Source: Levilactobacillus brevis ATCC 14869 = DSM 20054
Lineage (GTDB): Bacteria; Bacillota; Bacilli; Lactobacillales; Lactobacillaceae
Assembly (NCBI RefSeq): GCF_001433855.1
Contig: NZ_AZCP01000002.1
Span: 434,001 to 498,000, forward strand
DNA: 64,000 nucleotides
Reading direction: 5' to 3'
Below the pieces are notes generated by a model that searched no databases, was not told where the DNA came from, and saw only the letters and a list, made by a program, of their open reading frames with translations. Both the position numbers and the translations under genes were made by a program. Numbering within the stretch: position 1 is the stretch's first letter; the number at the start of each line of letters is the position of its first letter. Shown here piece by piece: positions 34,808 to 42,140 of the stretch.

Positions 34808-35944
34808 TTAAAAGCTCTCTTCCAAAATTGCTTCAACATCCGCTTGTGTTGGCACTCGCGGATTAGCTGTCGTTGTCCGGTCTTTTAAGGCTGCCTGGGC
34901 AACTGATATCTTTGTTGATTTAAAGACCTGCTCATCAAGCCCATACTCCTGAAAGCTAGCCGGCATATTAAGTCGTTTCCGCAACTGAATTATGGTATTG
35001 ATTAGATTACGCACCGCAATTTTAGGATTAGCCACATTAATACCAATTAATCTCGCCAAATTAGCATATTTAACGGCTGCCCGATTGGGTTTTTCCATCA
35101 CACCTGATGACATATCTGCGTTATAAGCAATGATATGTGGCATCAGAATCGTATTTAAGCGTCCATGTGGTATGTGATATTGAGCGCCTGCAGCATGAGC
35201 GATACCGTGATTCAACCCCAAGTTAACCATGTTAAATGCCATTCCGGCGATGCATGATGCATCATGCATTTTCTGTCTGGCTTCCATGTCTTTACCATTA
35301 TCACTAGCACGTTTGAGATATGTGAAAACCATTTGAAATGCCTTTTCTGCTAATGCGTCTGAAAAATCATTAGCATTGACCGAAACATAAGCTTCCAAAC
35401 AATGAGTTAGTACATCCATTCCTGTATCTACCGTGATGTTTTGCGGCGCGGATTCTACTAAGCTGGCATCGAGCAGTGCAACCTTAGGCAAAATATCATC
35501 TGTTACTAGTGGATATTTAATTCCTTTATCACTGTTGGTAATAACCGCAAAATTTGTCACTTCGGATCCAGTTCCACTAGTCGTTGGAATAGCAATCAAA
35601 TCCAAATCAGTTTCATTCTTAGACATTTTTTTGAGGATGAACTTCATCGCTTTGGTCGCATCAATGGCTGATCCACCACCAACTGCCACTAAAAGGGTGG
35701 CTTTAAACTTCTGTAACTCTTCAATTCCCGTTACAATTTTGGTAATTGGAGGATCCGGTTGAATGTCGGAAAAGATATCAAGCTCATTTTTTTCAGCTAA
35801 ATGATCTGTAATCTTATCAAGGCTTCCCGACTTCACCATAAATGGGTCAGTTACTACAAAGATCCGTCGACCGCTAATACTTTCTAATTCTTCCAATGAA
35901 TCAGCACCCGTCCAGATCTGAGTTTTAAACTGTATTCTCTCCAA
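34808..35944 (-). CDS. eutG: EutG, iron-type alcohol dehydrogenase
   Basis: A 378-residue group III (iron-containing) alcohol dehydrogenase that reduces acetaldehyde to ethanol and regenerates NAD+ for EutE. GGGSAIDATKAM is the cofactor site; metal ligands lie in GMDVLTHCLEAY and LNHGIAHAAGAQYHIPHG. The true start is a TTG at 35944 with AGGAGG eight bases upstream. The longer open frame reaching 36049 runs through a terminator hairpin and is leader RNA, not protein. First gene after the regulatory RNA block. Confidence 0.92.
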   Translation of the reverse strand: MERIQFKTQIWTGADSLEELESISGRRIFVVTDPFMVKSGSLDKITDHLAEKNELDIFSDIQPDPPITKIVTGIEELQKFKATLLVAVGGGSAIDATKAMKFILKKMSKNETDLDLIAIPTTSGTGSEVTNFAVITNSDKGIKYPLVTDDILPKVALLDASLVESAPQNITVDTGMDVLTHCLEAYVSVNANDFSDALAEKAFQMVFTYLKRASDNGKDMEARQKMHDASCIAGMAFNMVNLGLNHGIAHAAGAQYHIPHGRLNTILMPHIIAYNADMSSGVMEKPNRAAVKYANLARLIGINVANPKIAVRNLINTIIQLRKRLNMPASFQEYGLDEQVFKSTKISVAQAALKDRTTTANPRVPTQADVEAILEESF

Positions 35945-35977
35945 TTTTCCAACCTCCTTCACAGCATCATTATAAAT

Positions 35978-36054
35978 AAAAATCAAAAGGTGCTTAAATC
36001 CACACAAATAAAGTGTGAATTTAAGCACCATTGCTTTTATGTACGCCATTGTAC
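35978..36054 (-). promoter_or_regulatory. EutV-type dual-hairpin antiterminator and terminator ahead of eutG
   Basis: P1 (36041-36054) is GTAC-AATGGC-GTAC and P2 (36023-36036) is AAGC-AATGGT-GCTT. Both have six-base loops with A1 and G4, separated by four bases plus flanks. P2 overlaps the 5' arm of a perfect terminator (35989-36029, GGTGCTTAAAT...) followed by TTTTGATTTTTATTT. A clean example of the EutV antitermination element. Confidence 0.9.
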
Positions 36055-36081
36055 GAGAATTTAATTTTTATTTACAAGATA

Positions 36082-36110
36082 AATGTAGCGCTTACATAAG
36101 CGCTTGTCAA
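36082..36110 (-). promoter_or_regulatory. eutG promoter with two cre-like palindromes in the spacer
   Basis: TTGACA (36105-36110), exactly 17 bases, then TACATT (36082-36087) on the minus strand. The spacer is filled by two overlapping AAGCGCTT/TAAGCGCTA palindromes (36084-36096 and 36097-36109), the core of CcpA cre sites. Transcription would start near 36075, just before the antiterminator. Repression by CcpA in the presence of preferred sugars is inferred. Confidence 0.75.
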
Positions 36111-36116
36111 TACTAA

Positions 36117-36350
36117 TAAGAAAAAAGCCGTACTAAAAGTACGGCTAAGTAAACACCATCGTTTACACATACCATGCACGCCTTTGTGCATCTTAATTGA
36201 ACTTAAAGACATTTCGTCTAAACCTCGAGACGAAATGTCGCACAAGCCACTTAATAGAAAGACCTGACTTATAGTAGCTACCTACTAATTACAGTGGCGG
36301 GACCGTACCGGATTCTCACCGGTTTCCATCTATTGAGTACTTCTTATCAA
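36117..36350 (-). ncRNA. EutX/Rli55-like regulatory RNA: B12 riboswitch, EutV-binding dual hairpin, terminator
   Basis: Transcript of about 230 bases read from the minus strand. In order: a cobalamin riboswitch (about 36242-36345), a 12-base-pair hairpin (36208-36239), then two hairpins with hexaloops, ATGCAC-AAAGGC-GTGCAT (36174-36191, A1 and G4 present) and GTAAAC-GATGGT-GTTTAC (36149-36166, G4 present, position 1 is G). It ends in a perfect terminator (36126-36146) with TTTTTTCTT. The dual hairpin does not overlap the terminator, so it should act as a sponge for EutV, not as an antiterminator. In E. faecalis and Listeria such RNAs sequester EutV unless adenosylcobalamin causes early termination. 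By homology of plan, the same is expected here. Confidence 0.8.
36242..36345 (-). promoter_or_regulatory. Cobalamin (B12) riboswitch
   Basis: The conserved core is unmistakable on the minus strand: GAAACCGGTGAGAATCCGG, then ACGGTCCCGCCACTGTAA, a small hairpin TAGTAG-GTAG-CTACTA, and the B12-box-like AAGTCAGGTCTTTC. The hairpin at 36208-36239 just downstream could be the P13 regulatory helix or a weak adenosylcobalamin-dependent terminator (its T-run is only TTTAAGTT). Confidence 0.92.
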
Positions 36351-36356
36351 TTATTA

Positions 36357-36385
36357 GTTGTAGCTTAGCATAGTTTCTAAAACAA
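36357..36385 (-). promoter_or_regulatory. Promoter of the riboswitch RNA
   Basis: TTGTTT (36380-36385), 17 bases, TACAAC (36357-36362) on the minus strand, placed so that transcription starts about five bases before the riboswitch. It lies just past the adenosyltransferase stop. Confidence 0.55.
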
Positions 36386-36394
36386 TACCACCCT

Positions 36395-36955
36395 TTAGTG
36401 AAAAACGGTCTTGCCGTGCTCATAAAAGATTTCAGGCATCTTTAACCGGTAATTGATTACTCGCGCCAATGCATAAAAATAATCTGATAACCGATTGACA
36501 AAAATTAGTAACTCTGGCGGAAGTTTAGTTGACCAATTAAGCGTTACAATTTGCCTTTCTGCTCGCCTCGTGACGGTACGACAAACCTGAAATAAGGCCG
36601 ATGCTTTACTCCCACCTGGTAAAATGAATCGTGAGATCTCCGGCGGCTCATCCTGATAAACATCAATCCTTTTCTCAATCCAATCAATGTATTGCGGATT
36701 AAATCGCATATTATCCCAATTTAATTTAGGATTAGCTAGGTCTGTCCCTAGATCAAACAAACAGTGTTGCAACTGTGTCAGCTCCTTTATCAGAGATAAT
36801 TCCTGAGAATCCAGCTCTGCAATTGCCAATCCCACAAAAGTATTTAATTCATCTAACGTGCCATAGGCCCATACACGATCCGAATCTTTGCTAACCTTTC
36901 CACCATCCACCAACCTTGTTAATCCTTTGTCACCGACGCCTGTATACAATTGCAT
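36395..36955 (-). CDS. PduO-type cob(I)alamin adenosyltransferase
   Basis: A 186-residue ATP:corrinoid adenosyltransferase: YTGVGDKGLTRLVDGGKVSK at the start (ATP site), VCRTVTRRAERQIVTL with the catalytic Arg/Glu pair, and LSDYFYALARVINYR at the end. It makes the adenosylcobalamin used by EutBC. Start at 36955 with AAAGGAGA seven bases upstream; the open frame extending to 37099 is the leader with a terminator in it. Its own EutV-type leader makes it part of the ethanolamine regulon, although it is a separate transcription unit. Confidence 0.92.
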   Translation of the reverse strand: MQLYTGVGDKGLTRLVDGGKVSKDSDRVWAYGTLDELNTFVGLAIAELDSQELSLIKELTQLQHCLFDLGTDLANPKLNWDNMRFNPQYIDWIEKRIDVYQDEPPEISRFILPGGSKASALFQVCRTVTRRAERQIVTLNWSTKLPPELLIFVNRLSDYFYALARVINYRLKMPEIFYEHGKTVFH

Positions 36956-36974
36956 TGAAATTTCTCCTTTCATA

Positions 36975-37050
36975 CAAAAAACAACGCCAAATAATCCACT
37001 CACCAATGAGTGTTTTATTTGGCGCCGTTGCCATACTCTACCGGTAGTAT
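36975..37050 (-). promoter_or_regulatory. EutV-type dual-hairpin antiterminator and terminator ahead of the adenosyltransferase gene
   Basis: P2 (37020-37033) is TGGC-AACGGC-GCCA with A1 and G4. P1 (37033-37050) is ATACT-ACCGGT-AG(AG)TAT, also A1/G4, with a two-base bulge. P2 overlaps the 5' arm of a long terminator (GGCGCCAAATAA...TTATTTGGCG, with an inner CACTCA/TGAGTG) followed by TTGTTTTTTG. Confidence 0.85.
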
Positions 37051-37089
37051 AGCGCTTACATATAATGGATTCAACTACCCCTAAAACAA
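37047..37089 (-). promoter_or_regulatory. Promoter of the adenosyltransferase gene with cre-like site
   Basis: TTGTTT (37084-37089), 18 bases, TTATAT (37060-37065). A cre-like TGTAAGCGCTATAC (37047-37060, 12 of 14 positions) covers the expected start point, which points to catabolite repression. Confidence 0.6.
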
Positions 37090-37095
37090 TTCTAT

Positions 37096-37127
37096 ACAAA
37101 AAAAGGATTGACCAATAGCCAACCCAC
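37096..37127 (-). terminator. Terminator of the glycerol-facilitator gene
   Basis: GGGTTG pairs with CAATCC (one G-T pair) around a nine-base loop, followed by TTTTTTTG on the minus strand. Confidence 0.6.
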
Positions 37128-37134
37128 TTTTAAG

Positions 37135-37785
37135 TTACTCTTCACTACCCATCACACGAGCGACCAAAGCCGCAAGAATCGCACCAACTTCCGGCGCTAG
37201 GATGTACAGCCATAGATGTGATAAGGCACTTCCGCCGGCGAAAATTGCGGGGCCAAATGACCGGGCTGGATTTAAAGAACCGCCAGTCAAGTTCAACGCT
37301 ACAATAATCAGGAAGGCTAGTGTTACCCCAATCGTCAATCCCGCAAAGTCACCATTACCGTGCCGATCACTCGTTACATTTAAAATAACCAGCAAGAATA
37401 GGAAAGTCACCAGTACTTCTACTAAAAAGGCTAATCCCGTCGAAATCTTAGGGAAATCGGTTTGCCCCAATTGGTTAGTCGCTAATCCCAATCCACTTAC
37501 AAATAATTTCATAAAAGCCGAAGCAACTGTCGCTCCCAATACCTGAGCAATCACGTACCCTAACGCATCACGACCATTAATCCGCCGATTCATCAGCATT
37601 GCTGTAGTAACTGCCGGATTAAAATGGCCACCGGAAATTCCACCAAACGCGTACGCAGACACGGTAATCGCTAACCCAAAGGCTAACCCAATCGTTAACG
37701 TATTACCCGCGGCAACGGTCACCGCACCAGTCCCTAAAAAGACCAGCATAAACGTGCCGAAAAATTCGGCTAAGTATTTTTGCAT
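37135..37785 (-). CDS. MIP-family channel (glycerol facilitator/aquaporin, PduF-like)
   Basis: A 216-residue six-TM channel with both NPA boxes: GGHFNPAVT (~residue 60) and GGSLNPARSFGPAIF (~residue 170). The residue after the second box and the short length fit an aquaporin/AqpZ-like or mixed-function channel more than a classical GlpF. Start at 37785, with GGAGG eight bases upstream. It precedes the eut block but has its own terminator and no EutV element, so a link with ethanolamine or diol use is only by position. Confidence 0.85.
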   Translation of the reverse strand: MQKYLAEFFGTFMLVFLGTGAVTVAAGNTLTIGLAFGLAITVSAYAFGGISGGHFNPAVTTAMLMNRRINGRDALGYVIAQVLGATVASAFMKLFVSGLGLATNQLGQTDFPKISTGLAFLVEVLVTFLFLLVILNVTSDRHGNGDFAGLTIGVTLAFLIIVALNLTGGSLNPARSFGPAIFAGGSALSHLWLYILAPEVGAILAALVARVMGSEE

Positions 37786-38015
37786 CAATTCTTCCTCCAT
37801 TCACATCTTATAAAATTCATTATAAAACAAAATGAAAAATCATGGTATCGAAACACCCCGCACCAAGTGGCATTTGTATCAATTCGGCTAATTAGTTGTA
37901 TGGCTTATCCATTATTATGCTTGAAGTATACCTGCCCCGGGTAATCATTTAGCTGCCCTCTTAATGCCAACGACCCCGATATACAGCCAATAGCCTTCGT
38001 ATAATCGTATAGTAA

Positions 38016-38630
38016 TTAATCCGCACGAGCTATCACAATTGCTCTAATTGCCGCCGTTAGCCCGCGAACATCATCTGTCAAAGACAACGAAGGTACTCCA
38101 GATCGTTGCACCACTTGTTCCGGCAAAAAAGGAATATGGATAAATCCTGCTTGCAGTTGTGGAAACTCCGTCGCCCGCAAATGCTGTACCTGATACATAA
38201 TATGATTGCAGACGTACGTCCCTGCCGTCGTTGAAACATGGCTAGGCAGACCTACCTGGCGAATTGCCTGGGCCATTGCTTTCACCGGCAACTGGGTAAA
38301 ATAGGCCGCTGGTCCATTCGGTTGAATTGGCTGATCTACCGGCTGGAAACCAGCATTATCTGGTATCCGCCCGTCATCTAAATTGATCGCAATCCGTTCC
38401 GGCGTTAATGCCGATCGGCCATCGGCTTGGCCCACACTTAAGACAACATCAGGCCGTTCAGTTATGATAGCTTGCCGAACGACTTCCGCACAAGTACCAA
38501 ACACCGTTGGGATTTCCAACGGTACCACCGTCGCTCCAGCAATCGCCGCCGGTAATCGTTTAACCGCTTCGATAGCCGGATTCGTCTTTTCGCCACCAAA
38601 TGGATCAAAGCCCGTTATCAATAGTTTCAT
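38016..38630 (-). CDS. pcp: Pyrrolidone-carboxylate peptidase
   Basis: A 204-residue cysteine peptidase that removes N-terminal pyroglutamate. Catalytic triad Glu79 (LTPERIAIN), Cys141 ([12 protein letters not shown]) and His165 (GFIHIPFLP). [14 protein letters not shown] is the N-terminal signature. The ATG at 38630 with GGGG upstream is preferred to GTG at 38642. Monocistronic. Confidence 0.94.
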   Translation of the reverse strand: MKLLITGFDPFGGEKTNPAIEAVKRLPAAIAGATVVPLEIPTVFGTCAEVVRQAIITERPDVVLSVGQADGRSALTPERIAINLDDGRIPDNAGFQPVDQPIQPNGPAAYFTQLPVKAMAQAIRQVGLPSHVSTTAGTYVCNHIMYQVQHLRATEFPQLQAGFIHIPFLPEQVVQRSGVPSLSLTDDVRGLTAAIRAIVIARAD

Positions 38631-38691
38631 CCATATCCCCACTTTTCTTTGTATTGCCAGTTATTATACGCGTTCCTTTACTCCCCAACTC

Positions 38692-38723
38692 AAAAAGTCC
38701 TCCGCATTGCGAAGGACTTTTTT
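38692..38723. terminator. Terminator after the ABC exporter gene
   Basis: AAAAAGTCCTCCGCATTGCGAAGGACTTTTTT: a compact stem (AGTCCT(C)CGC / GCGAAGGACT) with runs of A and T on both sides, so it can work in both directions. Confidence 0.8.
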
Positions 38724-40493
38724 CTATTCTTTAAACTGAATCCGGACGTAATCCCGATAAATTGGTAAGCTATTTAGCAACTCTTGATGTGTCCCATGAC
38801 CACTCACATGACCATTTTCAATAAAGTAAATGTTATCCGCATCCACAATCGTACTGAGACGATGAGCAATAATTAAGGTCGTTCGTCCCTTCATTAATTT
38901 CGTCAATGCTTGTTGCACCATAGCTTCCGATTCAGAGTCCAAACTAGCCGTTGCTTCATCCAACAATAGAATCTGCGGGTCACGAAGAAACGCACGTGCA
39001 ATCGCCAGTCGTTGTCGTTGACCGCCACTAACCTTCACTCCGCGTTCGCCAACTTGCGTGTCTAGCCCATCAGCCATCTGGTGAACAAACTGATCTGCTG
39101 AGGCCAACTGAAGGACATGCCACAATTCGTCATCAGTATAGGTCTTCTCGGCACCATAGGTTAAATTATGCCGAATTGTCCCCGCCATAATAGCCGAATC
39201 CTGACTAACATAGCCTATCTGTGAACGCCAATCATTTAGGTTAAGGGTCGCCACATCTTGACCACCAATCGTCACCCGTCCATGCTGGGGTTGATAGTAT
39301 CGTTCAATCATTCCAAAAATGGTTGACTTCCCCCCACCGGATGGTCCAGCGAAAGCCACGACCGTATTAGGTTTGGCTTCAAAGTTAACGTCATGCAAAA
39401 CTGGTTGCCCATCATCTTCATAAGCAAAGTCAACATGCTCTAACGCTAATGTTTGCTCATTAACCGATTGGTTGGGTCCCGCAGTCAGGGCCTCTTCAGG
39501 TTCTTGCAAGAGATCGCGTACGCGTTCCGTAGACCCATTAGCCTTTGACAGATCCGTGAAGAAACGGCCTAAGGTTCCGACTGGTCCAATGATCTGAAAC
39601 AAATACATCAGAAAAGAAAACATCGTCCCAATCGACATCGTTCCGTTAGACACCCGGACTGCCGCGTAAGCCAAAACACCCACAAACACAGCTAACATAC
39701 TAGCAGTCATAACGGGGCCCGCAATGGCATCATAAATGGCTTCTTTCAGTCCAATATGATACAATGTCTCGATTTGCTGTGACCCATTTTTACTTTCATA
39801 GGTTTCGGCATTAGAAGACTTAACTAAACGAATTTCACTCAGCGTTTCATCGGTTGCCCCACTAAAGGTGGCCATTGCATCTTGCCGTTGACGACCGATC
39901 TTACTAGATTGTCGCATAATTGGAAACATCACAATCATGACCAATGGTACCGCAATGAACATAATTAAGGTCATTCGCCAGTCCATCAATAACATAATCA
40001 CTAACGCCCCTAGAAGTTGGAGCAATGACGTGACCATTTGTGGAAATGAATTAGCCAAAAGGTCTTTAATCTGCATCGTATCATTCACTAATCGTGAAGT
40101 CATTTCGCCGGTCTTCACATTATCAAAATAGCTAACCCGCAACCGAATCAATTTATGCCACAAGGTTTCACGCAAACGTGCCACAACATTTTCACCGAAG
40201 AAACCTAACAATGCGCCAGAAACAGCGCTAATCACTGCACTTGCCACAAATAGAACAATGACTGTAATCAACAACGACTGATTCATGGCATGACCAACCC
40301 CGTTGATTAACGATTGGGCTAATTTAGGAACTGCCAGTTGGGCGCCGGTTGCCAACATCCCCAACAGTAAGCCCACTGCAAGTTGCCAATACTTAGGTTT
40401 AGTCTGTCGAATTAATCGTAAAAATGCTTTAAAATCAAACTTTCCAGTCGGCCGTTGTTGTGCGGTCGCTGGTGCTGCCATTCTTCGTGCCAT
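38724..40493 (-). CDS. ABC multidrug exporter (membrane-ATPase half-transporter)
   Basis: A 589-residue type IV ABC exporter: six TM helices (residues ~35-330), then an ATPase with Walker A GPSGGGKST, signature VSGGQRQRLAIARAFL and Walker B ILLLDEATASLDSES. It resembles BmrA/LmrA-type homodimers. It lies 27 bases after a MarR-type gene that probably represses the pair; likely exports toxic hydrophobic compounds. Confidence 0.92.
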   Translation of the reverse strand: MARRMAAPATAQQRPTGKFDFKAFLRLIRQTKPKYWQLAVGLLLGMLATGAQLAVPKLAQSLINGVGHAMNQSLLITVIVLFVASAVISAVSGALLGFFGENVVARLRETLWHKLIRLRVSYFDNVKTGEMTSRLVNDTMQIKDLLANSFPQMVTSLLQLLGALVIMLLMDWRMTLIMFIAVPLVMIVMFPIMRQSSKIGRQRQDAMATFSGATDETLSEIRLVKSSNAETYESKNGSQQIETLYHIGLKEAIYDAIAGPVMTASMLAVFVGVLAYAAVRVSNGTMSIGTMFSFLMYLFQIIGPVGTLGRFFTDLSKANGSTERVRDLLQEPEEALTAGPNQSVNEQTLALEHVDFAYEDDGQPVLHDVNFEAKPNTVVAFAGPSGGGKSTIFGMIERYYQPQHGRVTIGGQDVATLNLNDWRSQIGYVSQDSAIMAGTIRHNLTYGAEKTYTDDELWHVLQLASADQFVHQMADGLDTQVGERGVKVSGGQRQRLAIARAFLRDPQILLLDEATASLDSESEAMVQQALTKLMKGRTTLIIAHRLSTIVDADNIYFIENGHVSGHGTHQELLNSLPIYRDYVRIQFKE

Positions 40494-40520
40494 TTCTCTT
40501 TGCCTCCAGCATGCTCAAAC

Positions 40521-41054
40521 TCAGAAATGAGGACGTCCCATCCCCATACCACCCATTCCGTGGTGAGGCCAATGGTGATTATCTGGCATCATATCATGCC
40601 AGTTCACATCATCTACGTGGTGGTTCAATTTCGTCAATAGGTGTTCTAATTGTGCCTGTTCCTCAGCCGACAAATCACCAAATAATTTATCCGACCAGTC
40701 ATCGACCCGTTTGTCGTACTGATCAAACATCTCTTTTCCACGATCACTTAACTTCACAATCACTGCTCGCTTGTCAGTTGGATTAGGCAAGCGTTCAGCT
40801 AGCCCCATGTCAACCAAGCGACTAATTGTGGCACTCACCGAGCTCGGCCGAATATCCAAAATCTCGGCAATTTCAGCATTGGTCAACCCCGTAGTCGATT
40901 GCGATAATAGCTGTAATAACCGCATTTGTCCTCGGCCACCACCCGGCCCGCCATGTTCACCCATTCCAGGTTGATGACTGACGGCCATTAAAAATGCCCG
41001 ATTTTGCAATAATTTGCCAAAGCTTTTAAGTAAATCTCGACTTGACTCTGTCAT
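40521..41054 (-). CDS. MarR-family transcriptional regulator
   Basis: A 177-residue winged-helix regulator: LTNAEIAEILDIRPSSVSATISRL is the recognition region and LAERLPNPTDKRAVIVKLS the wing. Upstream of the ABC exporter in the same operon, so probably its drug-responsive repressor. The N-terminus has a glycine-rich GMGEHGGPGGGRGQMR insert and the C-terminus is His/Gly/Met-rich (HHWPHHGMGGMGMG), which could bind metal. Confidence 0.9.
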   Translation of the reverse strand: MTESSRDLLKSFGKLLQNRAFLMAVSHQPGMGEHGGPGGGRGQMRLLQLLSQSTTGLTNAEIAEILDIRPSSVSATISRLVDMGLAERLPNPTDKRAVIVKLSDRGKEMFDQYDKRVDDWSDKLFGDLSAEEQAQLEHLLTKLNHHVDDVNWHDMMPDNHHWPHHGMGGMGMGRPHF

Positions 41055-41214
41055 GCGTGTGTCCTCCTTGAATACTTAATGGTCACTATATTAGCACTTT
41101 ATTTAGCTTTTGCAAGTAAAAACTAACTAAAAAGCTAACTATTTTCAAAAAATAACTAGCTTTTCCCCCATTGACTCAGATAAATCAATTAGATTTTATT
41201 TTTCTCTGGCTATT

Positions 41215-41336
41215 CTGCCCCAAAACAGGTATGCTTATTTATGCAGGTTTGCGCCTGCCTAGTTGCTCTGTACATTCCAGATGTAACCTATGGATCAACT
41301 AGTGCCCTCATCTCGGATTGATGAGGGCTTTTTTAT
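41215..41336 (+). promoter_or_regulatory. Structured leader with terminator ahead of the TSUP permease gene (candidate riboswitch or attenuator)
   Basis: Between 41243 and 41334 the plus strand can form: GCAGG/CCTGC (41243-41258), a helix CTAGTTG/CAACTAG (41259-41302) enclosing TACAT/ATGTA (41271-41285), then a perfect nine-base terminator stem GCCCTCATC/GATGAGGGC (41304-41328) with TTTTTT, only about 25 bases before the start codon region. No known riboswitch core was recognised. Confidence 0.55.
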
Positions 41337-41361
41337 TTGTTCATTCATAGGAGGCGACCAC

Positions 41362-42075
41362 ATGACGTGGTTAATTGTTGCCCTTGCCGGCCTATTGGGC
41401 GGCACTGTCCAAGGACTAACTGGCTTTGGTGCGGTCATCATGATGATGATTCTTTTGCCCAATATCTTACCTATTGACCAGAGCGCGGGGGTAGCGGGGG
41501 TCATGATGTTGGCCAGTGTCTCAACACTGGTTTACCGTTACCATCATGCCATTAAGTTCAGGCAAATTATTTTACCATTTCTAATTTATGCCAGTGTGGC
41601 GACAGGGTCCGTTCATCTGGGACATGTTCTCGATGTCCACTTATTACGACTGCTACTGGGCGGCTTACTCGTCGGCTTATCACTTTATTTCACCCTTAAT
41701 CACCGCGGGAATACGCAACCTTTTCCTTGGTATGTCGCCGGTTGCTTCATGATAGTCTCCGGATTCTTTAATGGTCTATTCGGTATTGGTGGCCCTTTAA
41801 TGGCCCTCTACTTTTTATCACTAGCACATTCAATGCCGGAATACTTAGCTAACCTCCAAACTTTTTTTCTAATTGATACGTTTTACATCACCAGTATCCG
41901 CGTGGCTAACGGTATCCTTACCATGCAACACATCCCGTTAATTCTCATTGGGATGGTGGGGGCCGTTACTGGCACCATTATTGCTAGCCACGTCGTTACT
42001 CGACTCAACATCGCCACTATTAAACGTATTATTTATGTTTTCATCGGCCTTAGTGGCTTGTATTATCTTCTTTAG
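41362..42075 (+). CDS. TSUP-family (TauE/SafE) membrane permease
   Basis: A 237-residue protein with about seven to eight hydrophobic segments. The paired signature GGTVQGLTGFGAVIMMM (N-half) and GFFNGLFGIGGPLMALYF (C-half) defines the sulfite/sulfoacetate exporter family, whose members move small anions. The start at 41362 follows GGAGG; the open frame to 41290 crosses the terminator and is leader. Substrate unknown. Confidence 0.88.
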   Translation: MTWLIVALAGLLGGTVQGLTGFGAVIMMMILLPNILPIDQSAGVAGVMMLASVSTLVYRYHHAIKFRQIILPFLIYASVATGSVHLGHVLDVHLLRLLLGGLLVGLSLYFTLNHRGNTQPFPWYVAGCFMIVSGFFNGLFGIGGPLMALYFLSLAHSMPEYLANLQTFFLIDTFYITSIRVANGILTMQHIPLILIGMVGAVTGTIIASHVVTRLNIATIKRIIYVFIGLSGLYYLL

Positions 42076-42092
42076 TCATGCTTGAGAGGAAC

Positions 42093-42136
42093 AAATAGGC
42101 CTGCCTTGCCAGTTAACTGGTCAGGCAGGCCTATTT
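42093..42136. terminator. Bidirectional terminator
   Basis: AAATAGGCCTGCCT and its complement AGGCAGGCCTATTT, with an inner CCAGTTAACTGG, between the convergent TSUP and phosphatase genes. Confidence 0.85.
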
Positions 42137-42140
42137 GTGC

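Noticed and set aside
35945-36049. N-terminal extension of EutG (35 residues)
   Set aside because: The extension is encoded by the terminator hairpin and leader. AGGAGG eight bases before TTG at 35944 sets the real start.
36956-37099. N-terminal extension of the PduO-type adenosyltransferase
   Set aside because: It runs through the EutV antiterminator and terminator; the conserved domain starts at 36955 with its own ribosome binding site.
37786-38015. Possible EutV or B12 element ahead of the glycerol facilitator
   Set aside because: Only AT-rich promoter-like sequence was seen, without hairpin pairs or a riboswitch core.
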